Source: Thermoplasmatota archaeon (GTDB lineage: Archaea; Thermoplasmatota; E2; DHVEG-1). Taken from it: a DNA stretch of 11,234 nucleotides. Below the pieces are notes generated by a model. It was given only the letters and a program-made list of their open reading frames with translations, was not told where the DNA came from and ran no database searches. The first letter of the stretch is position 1. Each line of letters starts with the position of its first letter. The position numbers and the translations under genes are program-made. This document shows, in pieces, positions 6,649 to 11,234 of the stretch. The DNA lies in assembly GCA_030605515.1 (NCBI GenBank), contig JAUWIE010000009.1, positions 1 through 11,234 on the forward strand, in the 5' to 3' direction.

Positions 6649-7314
6649 ATGACAAATTACATTTTTAAGGATAATACTAGAAGTAATATTACTATTGGAA
6701 AAATTATTTGTCTTGCAAGGACTTATAGAAAACATGCTGAGGAGATGCATTCAAATATAACTGAGAATCCACTTCTTTTCCTTAAACCCAGTAGCTCTGT
6801 TATTTTTAATGGTGAATCAATAATTGTTCCAAGGATGTCAAAGTATTTACATCATGAAGTTGAGCTAGGTGTTGTTATTGGTAAAAAATGTAAGAATGTG
6901 TTACAAAAAGATGCTTTAGAGTATGTATTAGGTTATCTTCTTGCTCTTGATATTACTGCTCGGGATATTCAATCAGAGGCAAAGAAGAATGGTTGGCCAT
7001 GGACAATTGCAAAAGGCTTTGATACTTTTGCACCGATAAGTAATCTTGTTTATAAAAAGGAAATTAAGGATCCAAACAACCTTGATATATCTTTGAAGAT
7101 TAATAAAGAGATCAAGCAGAGTTCTAATACTAAATATATGATTTATTCAATTGAGAGAATAATTGAATTTATATCTGAGATTATGACCTTGGAAAAAGGT
7201 GATCTAATTTTAACAGGCACACCTGAGGGGATTGGTGAAATTTCAGAAGGTGATATTTTGGAAGCATCACTAGGAGATCTCTGCAGTTTGAAAGTAGATG
7301 TAAAATCTCAATAA
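6649..7314 (+). CDS. Fumarylacetoacetate hydrolase family protein (FAHD1-like acylpyruvase)
   Basis: This is a metal-dependent enzyme of the FAH superfamily that cleaves or decarboxylates oxo-acids; acylpyruvate hydrolase or oxaloacetate decarboxylase activity is likely by family. Its 221 residues match single-domain FAHD1-type proteins. Divalent-metal ligands are visible as Glu70 and Glu72 in HHEVELGVVIG and Asp101 in LALDITARD, almost the same positions as in human FAHD1. The His-x-x-Glu pair H29/E32 in YRKHAEEM corresponds to the FAHD1 catalytic dyad. KGFDTFAPIS (122-131) and LILTGTPEGIG (186-196) are the other conserved blocks. The usual GxNY near residue 25 reads ARTY here. It lacks a ribosome binding site and is probably leaderless. 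It is divergent from gcvPA, with no obvious metabolic link. The exact substrate cannot be read from sequence. Confidence 0.92.
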   Translation: MTNYIFKDNTRSNITIGKIICLARTYRKHAEEMHSNITENPLLFLKPSSSVIFNGESIIVPRMSKYLHHEVELGVVIGKKCKNVLQKDALEYVLGYLLALDITARDIQSEAKKNGWPWTIAKGFDTFAPISNLVYKKEIKDPNNLDISLKINKEIKQSSNTKYMIYSIERIIEFISEIMTLEKGDLILTGTPEGIGEISEGDILEASLGDLCSLKVDVKSQ

Positions 7315-7315
7315 A

Positions 7316-7337
7316 TTTTTATTTTTCAGCTTTTTTT
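7316..7337 (+). terminator. Oligo-T terminator after the FAH-family gene
   Basis: T5-A-T5-CAGC-T7 begins two bases after the stop codon. Repeated T runs without a hairpin are the standard archaeal termination signal. Confidence 0.6.
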
Positions 7338-7363
7338 GTCTGTTTATAAACTTAATTCATAAG

Positions 7364-7380
7364 GAATAGGTTTTTTAAAG
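7364..7380 (+). promoter_or_regulatory. Promoter of the PC4-like gene
   Basis: GAATAGGTTTTTTAAAG places a TATA-like TTTTTTAAA about 50 bases before the ATG. A start near 7400 gives a leader of about 24 nt with GGAG at 7411-7414. The same motif, one T shorter, precedes the gene at 7869. Confidence 0.5.
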
Positions 7381-7423
7381 GGATAGCTGTTAAGGAGTTT
7401 CATACATAAAGGAGAGAAAATAA

Positions 7424-7651
7424 ATGGTTGAATTTGAGACAATAAAGGCAGAACAAGTGAAATTTGGAAGCAACAACTTTATTGAGGTCGCAAAGAAAAA
7501 AGCTGTAAGTGAGGATGGTGAACGCGAATTCATTTCAATTTCACGAGGTTTCTATCTCCCTGATGGATCTATGAGATGGAAGGCGTCAATTACTCTTCCA
7601 GATGAAGATGAGAATAGAAAGAAAATTGCTGATTTAATTACTAGTTTATAG
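7424..7651 (+). CDS. PC4-like (transcriptional coactivator p15-like) small protein
   Basis: This 75-residue protein has the pattern of the PC4/p15 single-stranded-DNA-binding fold. That pattern is alternating beta strands FGSNNFIEVAKKKA (14-27), EREFISISRGFYLP (33-46) and SMRWKASITLP (49-59), then a short C-terminal helix DENRKKIADLITSL. The stretch with SRG, PDGS and RWK resembles archaeal PC4-like proteins, which are small nucleic-acid-binding proteins. The match is from memory of the pattern, not from a search, so another small beta-rich archaeal family is possible. The ATG follows AAAGGAGAG, with GGAG at 7411-7414 and a 9-nt spacer. It is monocistronic, with its own promoter, between the FAH gene terminator and an AT-rich gap. 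Confidence 0.6.
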   Translation: MVEFETIKAEQVKFGSNNFIEVAKKKAVSEDGEREFISISRGFYLPDGSMRWKASITLPDEDENRKKIADLITSL

Positions 7652-7814
7652 TTCTAATTAGTAATAAGGAAATTTAAAGAGCTTATTCTTGAAATTCAAG
7701 CTACTTATTTTACATTATACATATTTGTATATGTTTAAAGTTATCTTTGAGTATATTTATTTATATATCTTTTTATATAGTAATTTTTTAAATTCTAGAA
7801 CTTTATGCTGTTTA

Positions 7815-7830
7815 GAATAGGTTTTTAAAG
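7815..7830 (+). promoter_or_regulatory. Promoter of the small gene at 7869
   Basis: GAATAGGTTTTTAAAG is a near copy of the motif at 7364-7380. A start near 7850 would give a leader of about 19 nt that includes AAGGA at 7855-7859. Confidence 0.5.
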
Positions 7831-7868
7831 CATTTTTTTATTATATACTAATTGAAGGATGGGATGTG

Positions 7869-8144
7869 ATGAAGGATAAAATCTTACAAGAGGCTCTTGG
7901 TTGGTATGAGGCTCAAGGGAAAAATCCTGATGTTTATATAGGTGATTTTATAAGTTTAATAATTGATAAAACAGCAGATGCAATTTTTGAAAAAATAAAA
8001 TCTGAGCTGGAATGCGAGTTTGAAAACGGAACTTTAAAACACGATTTTATAATTTCCAGTGAGTATTATCTTGATCTAAAATTGAAAGAAATCAAAGACA
8101 AATGCATAAATTGTAAAATACCAGAAATTGCTCCTGTCGAATAA
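7869..8144 (+). CDS. Hypothetical 91-residue acidic/basic helical protein
   Basis: I do not recognise a family. The 91-residue product looks soluble and mostly helical. It has an N-terminal ILQEALGWYEAQG stretch, a hydrophobic segment IGDFISLIIDKTADAIFEKIKSEL, and a C-terminal KDKCINCKIPE in which Cys81-x-x-Cys84 could be half a metal site. One more Cys lies at about residue 47. I chose the ATG at 7869 over the GTG at 7866 because AAGGA at 7855-7859 then has a 9-nt spacer, equal to that of the gene before. It has its own promoter, which is shared in sequence with the PC4-like gene, suggesting common control. No transfer signs are seen. Confidence 0.65.
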   Translation: MKDKILQEALGWYEAQGKNPDVYIGDFISLIIDKTADAIFEKIKSELECEFENGTLKHDFIISSEYYLDLKLKEIKDKCINCKIPEIAPVE

Positions 8145-8191
8145 TAAGAGTTTAAATGTATAAATTACATTTATTTTAAAATCTTCCAATA

Positions 8192-8202
8192 AAATATATA
8201 AG
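8192..8202 (+). promoter_or_regulatory. TATA box of the beta-helix gene
   Basis: AAATATATAAG is centred near 8197, about 59 bases before the ATG. The predicted leader is roughly 33 nt and contains GGGGG at 8246-8250. Confidence 0.5.
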
Positions 8203-8255
8203 TCTATATCTAGATATTTCTCCTGGTGATTATAAATTATTAAACGGGGGAAAAA

Positions 8256-8771
8256 ATGATAAGAGATACATTAGTAAAAAATTTAGTTATTCTAACCATG
8301 ATATTTTTATTAACTGTAAGTATAGCCTCTGGATTTGACACAAATATTAAACAGCAAAAAGAGATAAATTCAAATAAAGTAAATGAAAATTTAAAAAATC
8401 CTATTGAAAAAAGTTCAACAATTATTGTTCCAGATGACTATCCAACAATTCAGGAAGCCGTAGATGCTGCAGATACTGGTGATACTGTTTTTGTACGAGC
8501 TGGAATATATTATGAAAACGTAGAAATTGACAAAGCAATAGGACTAATAGGTGAAGATAATGAAAATACAATAATTGATGGAGGATTGAATTCTCATTGC
8601 GTTAGAATAAACTGTGATCTAGTGACAGTCACCAATTTTAAAATTCAAAACTGTGGAACTAATTTTCCATCATCAGGGATATATAGTAGAGATGTTAATT
8701 TTATAACTATTAACGATAATAATGTATACAAATGTAGATATGGTATTTATCTATTTATTCACTGTGTGTAA
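8256..8771 (+). CDS. Truncated secreted parallel beta-helix (NosD/pectin-lyase-like) protein
   Basis: This encodes a secreted protein of 171 residues with a signal peptide at about 1-27 (MIRDTLVKN, a hydrophobic core, then SIASG). A spacer rich in Lys/Asn follows. The start of a right-handed beta-helix is unmistakable: VPDDYPTIQEAVDAADTGDT (58-77), then FVRAGIYYENVEI, LIGEDNENTIIDGG and two or three N-rich coils ending in YGIYL. Proteins of this type are normally several hundred residues with many coils, but here the frame stops within a coil (YLFIHCV). The 126 bases after it contain no continuing beta-helix pattern in any forward frame. The intact promoter, GGGGG ribosome binding site and signal peptide mean the stub could be expressed. 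I read it as a 3'-deleted gene remnant; a genuine mini beta-helix protein is the alternative. Confidence 0.75.
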   Translation: MIRDTLVKNLVILTMIFLLTVSIASGFDTNIKQQKEINSNKVNENLKNPIEKSSTIIVPDDYPTIQEAVDAADTGDTVFVRAGIYYENVEIDKAIGLIGEDNENTIIDGGLNSHCVRINCDLVTVTNFKIQNCGTNFPSSGIYSRDVNFITINDNNVYKCRYGIYLFIHCV

Positions 8772-8789
8772 TATTGAAAAAACTAATTT

Positions 8790-8833
8790 TTTTCCCAATT
8801 TTAGTCTATGATTAACATCTAAATATGGGAAAA
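8790..8833. repeat. 13-bp imperfect inverted repeat (stem-loop)
   Basis: TTTTCCCA (8790-8797) pairs with TGGGAAAA (8826-8833). After a 2x2 internal mismatch, TTTAG (8800-8804) pairs with CTAAA (8819-8823), leaving a 14-nt loop. It lies between the truncated beta-helix gene and the protease promoter. It could act as an RNA 3'-end hairpin, a protein-binding site, or a scar of the event that cut the beta-helix gene. Confidence 0.6.
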
Positions 8834-8851
8834 CTATTTCATTGTAGTAAA

Positions 8852-8862
8852 CTATATAAAAA
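8852..8862 (+). promoter_or_regulatory. TATA box of the C25 protease gene
   Basis: CTATATAAAAA is centred near 8857, about 41 bases before the ATG at 8898. Transcription starting near 8882 would leave a short leader carrying GGGAG at 8886-8890. Confidence 0.6.
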
Positions 8863-8897
8863 TCGTATTAACGACTGTTAAATAAGGGAGATAATTT

Positions 8898-11234
8898 ATG
8901 ATATATAAAAAGGGGAAGAAAATAATTGTAACGCTAGTAATATTATTTTTGTTTATTGGAGTAAGCATTTCCGTTCCATCAGCAAAAATAAAAACACATA
9001 TGAACCAAACAAAAGTTAATTTCGAATCACAATTAAATGAAAAAAACACAATTGAATTTTCATTAACCGTTCCATCTTTTAAGTTTAGCACTGAAACTTT
9101 TGAAAATGAACCATGTGCAACAATTGAATTAGAAGATGAAGGTTTTTCCACAATAGCTGGGCAACCAAAATTACCAAAGATTACAAGAATATTTGAAATA
9201 CCACACGGTGCAAATCCTGAAATATTACTCACTGATGCGTCATGGGATTCAAAATCACTTGCTGATCTTGGGCTTCCTTCAAGAATTATACCAGTGCAAC
9301 CATCTATTGTAAAAACTTCAGGTGCTTCAGAAAATATTGAATTTATCATCGATGAGGACTTCTATAATTCAAATGTTTTATATCCTGAGCCTATTGCACA
9401 AATTATTGACACAGGTGAGATACGTAGCCGACGTTTTATTCTTGTTGAGCTATCTCCAGTTCAATATAATCCAGCAAATGGTGAAATTAAACTTATGAAG
9501 AATTGTAATATTCAGATTTTGCTTCCTAATTCTGATCTAGTTGAAACAGCTGAAAAAATCCAGCGGTATTCCACGCCTTCATTTGAAAGGCTTTTTGAAA
9601 AATTATTTATCAATTATGGCATGTTTGGTGAAATAGCAAGTAGCTCAAAGACTTCAGAAGGTTATTTGATAATTGTTCATGATAATTATTATGATGAAAT
9701 TCTCCCGTTTTCTAACTGGAAAGAGCTTATTGGTTTTGATGTAACTGTTACAAAAACATCTGAGGTTCCTGGCGGATCATCTAAAGAAGATATACAAGGT
9801 TATATTGAGGATGCCTATGATAATTGGCAGGTTCCACCAGCTTATGTTCTTCTCGTAGGAGACACTGGTCAGATTCAAACCTTTACTGGTTATGATAGTT
9901 ATACCGCAGCTGATCTTTATTATGTTACAATAACAGATGGTGATTATTTCCCAGATATTCACATTGGCAGATTCCCAGCATCATCTCCATCTCATGTTAC
10001 TGTTATGGTTGATAAAACACTTCTCTATGAGCAAAAGAATTACCCTAGTAATGATTTTTTAACAAAAGCTGTTTTTATGGCATCAACCGATCACTATTAT
10101 GTTTCAGAGGGGACTCATAACTATGTAATCGATAACTATCTTGAGCCAAATGAATGGACTTGTGATAAACTATATACATATACCTATGACGCAACTACAC
10201 AACAAGTACGAGATGCATTAAACGAAGGACGAATTTTAGCAGTGTATTCTGGTCATGGTGGTACTACTTCATGGTCAGATGGACCACCGTTTTCTCAATC
10301 AGATGTAAATAATCTATATAATTCTGGTCTTTATCCATTTGTTTTCAGCCATGCATGTGTTACTGGTAAATTTACAGTAAGTGAATGTTTTGGTGAAACG
10401 TGGGTTCGAGCAGAAGATAAAGCAGCTATTCTTTTCTGGGGATCATCTGCTAATACATTTTGGCCAGAAGATGACATCCTTGAGAAAAAAACATTTCAAG
10501 CTTGGTGGGAGGACGGCCTTGAAACACTTGGCGGTATGACAGATATGGGAATGTACTATTTATACCAGTATTACGGGGGTGGAGGTGATAGCCAATATTA
10601 TTTCGAATGCTATAATATCCTTGGAGATCCATCACTAGCGATAGCCCGGTATCCAATTGTTTATGATAACGATGTAGAGGCTGTTGGAATAACATCTCCA
10701 GATGCAAGTATATCAACTGGAGATTACACAGTTACCGCAATTATTGAAAACGTTGGAAACCTTGATCAAACAAATATCCCAGTTTCTTGTGAAATCCAAA
10801 AGGATACAACACAGGTTTATTATGCTGAAACAACAATTGATCTTCTCCTGGCTAACCTATCAACCTCTGTAGATTTTATACCTATGTGGTCTGCAGCACC
10901 AGGTGTTTATGACATTATCGTAACAACAATGCTACCGGGTGATGAGGACGATATGAATGATCAGACAATGAAAACAGTCACAGTGATTGCTGAAAAAGAT
11001 GCAGGTGTTGTATCAATAAATCATCCATCAAATCTTGAAAGACCAGGTGTTATCACAGTTAGTGCAACAATTGAAAACACAGGTATGGTTGATCAGGATG
11101 TCCCTGTTAACTGTGATATCTATGACTCATCCGAAGGACTTGTTTATAATACTGATACAATGATATTTATCCCAGCGTTTTCAGAAGTAGACATTGATTT
11201 TACACCAGCTTGGGAAGCATCCGTATTTGATGAT
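8898..11234 (+). CDS. Secreted gingipain-like cysteine protease (peptidase family C25), 3'-truncated by window edge
   Basis: This is an exported protease; 779 codons are visible and the frame is still open at the right edge. A signal peptide covers about residues 1-27 (basic MIYKKGKKI, then a hydrophobic core ending near PSA). Residues about 28-250 resemble the C25 propeptide, with an ITRIFEIPHG-type strand. The caspase/gingipain-fold catalytic domain runs from about 255 to 585. The catalytic dyad is His453 in YSGHGG and Cys487 in SHACVTG, 34 apart, as in Porphyromonas gingipains (33 in RgpB). FWGSS and a late NILGDPS motif also fit. From about 586 there are two CARDB/Ig-like repeats, each with an IEN(V/T)G motif, typical of cell-surface adhesion or spacing modules. 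The ATG has GGGAG at 8886-8890 with a 7-nt spacer. Such proteases are common in sediment Thermoplasmatota, where extracellular protein degradation has been proposed. Confidence 0.93.
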   Translation, partial: MIYKKGKKIIVTLVILFLFIGVSISVPSAKIKTHMNQTKVNFESQLNEKNTIEFSLTVPSFKFSTETFENEPCATIELEDEGFSTIAGQPKLPKITRIFEIPHGANPEILLTDASWDSKSLADLGLPSRIIPVQPSIVKTSGASENIEFIIDEDFYNSNVLYPEPIAQIIDTGEIRSRRFILVELSPVQYNPANGEIKLMKNCNIQILLPNSDLVETAEKIQRYSTPSFERLFEKLFINYGMFGEIASSSKTSEGYLIIVHDNYYDEILPFSNWKELIGFDVTVTKTSEVPGGSSKEDIQGYIEDAYDNWQVPPAYVLLVGDTGQIQTFTGYDSYTAADLYYVTITDGDYFPDIHIGRFPASSPSHVTVMVDKTLLYEQKNYPSNDFLTKAVFMASTDHYYVSEGTHNYVIDNYLEPNEWTCDKLYTYTYDATTQQVRDALNEGRILAVYSGHGGTTSWSDGPPFSQSDVNNLYNSGLYPFVFSHACVTGKFTVSECFGETWVRAEDKAAILFWGSSANTFWPEDDILEKKTFQAWWEDGLETLGGMTDMGMYYLYQYYGGGGDSQYYFECYNILGDPSLAIARYPIVYDNDVEAVGITSPDASISTGDYTVTAIIENVGNLDQTNIPVSCEIQKDTTQVYYAETTIDLLLANLSTSVDFIPMWSAAPGVYDIIVTTMLPGDEDDMNDQTMKTVTVIAEKDAGVVSINHPSNLERPGVITVSATIENTGMVDQDVPVNCDIYDSSEGLVYNTDTMIFIPAFSEVDIDFTPAWEASVFDD

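Noticed and set aside
7701..7740. Weak hairpin ATACA/TGTAT in the gap after the PC4-like gene
   Set aside because: Only about 6 AT-rich pairs; it is not distinguishable from background.
7866..7868. GTG start for the gene ending at 8144
   Set aside because: The next codon is ATG, with better spacing (9 nt) from AAGGA, matching the neighbouring gene.
8852..9349. Minus-strand 165-codon open frame
   Set aside because: It is a shadow of the C25 protease coding frame, which has a signal peptide, ribosome binding site and catalytic motifs; the reverse product has no recognisable features.
10450..10716. Minus-strand open frame opposite the protease catalytic domain
   Set aside because: It is antisense to conserved protease sequence, with no ribosome binding site or family resemblance.

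Overview
The window reads as a low-GC euryarchaeal chromosome segment, most likely from the Thermoplasmatota (uncultured marine-sediment type lineages). That placement is an inference from gene content, not a measured phylogeny. The archaeal signs are direct: a ribosomal protein L41e gene, a tRNA-Trp interrupted at position 37/38 by an intron, TATA-type promoters about 25-40 bases ahead of genes, Shine-Dalgarno sites of GGAGG/GGTGAT type, and a two-subunit glycine decarboxylase.

Layout. Bases 1-2751 hold the 3' part of a large PAS-repeat sensor histidine kinase that is open at the left edge, followed by a small twin zinc-ribbon protein (2798-3115). Then comes a compact translation-related cluster on the + strand. 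It contains a 32-residue L41e gene (3234-3332), a tRNA-Trp (3340-3479) whose 67-nt intron is itself a box C/D methylation-guide RNA, and a 70-residue two-helix membrane protein (3507-3719). The minus strand carries gcvPA-gcvPB (6519 to 3729), overlapping by 8 bases. Divergent from these is a fumarylacetoacetate hydrolase (FAH) family enzyme (6649-7314) that appears to be translated from a leaderless mRNA. Two small genes follow, a PC4-like protein (7424-7651) and an unknown protein (7869-8144), which share an almost identical promoter motif. The right end is a secretion region: a truncated beta-helix surface protein (8256-8771), a 13-bp stem-loop, and a gingipain-like C25 protease with CARDB-like repeats (8898 to the right edge, open).

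How the parts work together. The clearest biological unit is L41e-tRNA-Trp-guide intron. Only 7 bases separate the L41e stop from the tRNA, so one promoter probably serves both. The intron's two 12-nt guide segments place their N+5 nucleotides exactly opposite C34 (the anticodon wobble base) and C39 of the same tRNA. This is the arrangement known for Haloferax tRNA-Trp, here in an unusually small intron with degenerate terminal boxes. GcvPA and GcvPB together form the P-protein of glycine cleavage; the T, H and L partners are not in this window. No CRISPR array, transposase, integrase or origin was seen. No gene-free stretch exceeds about 220 bases.
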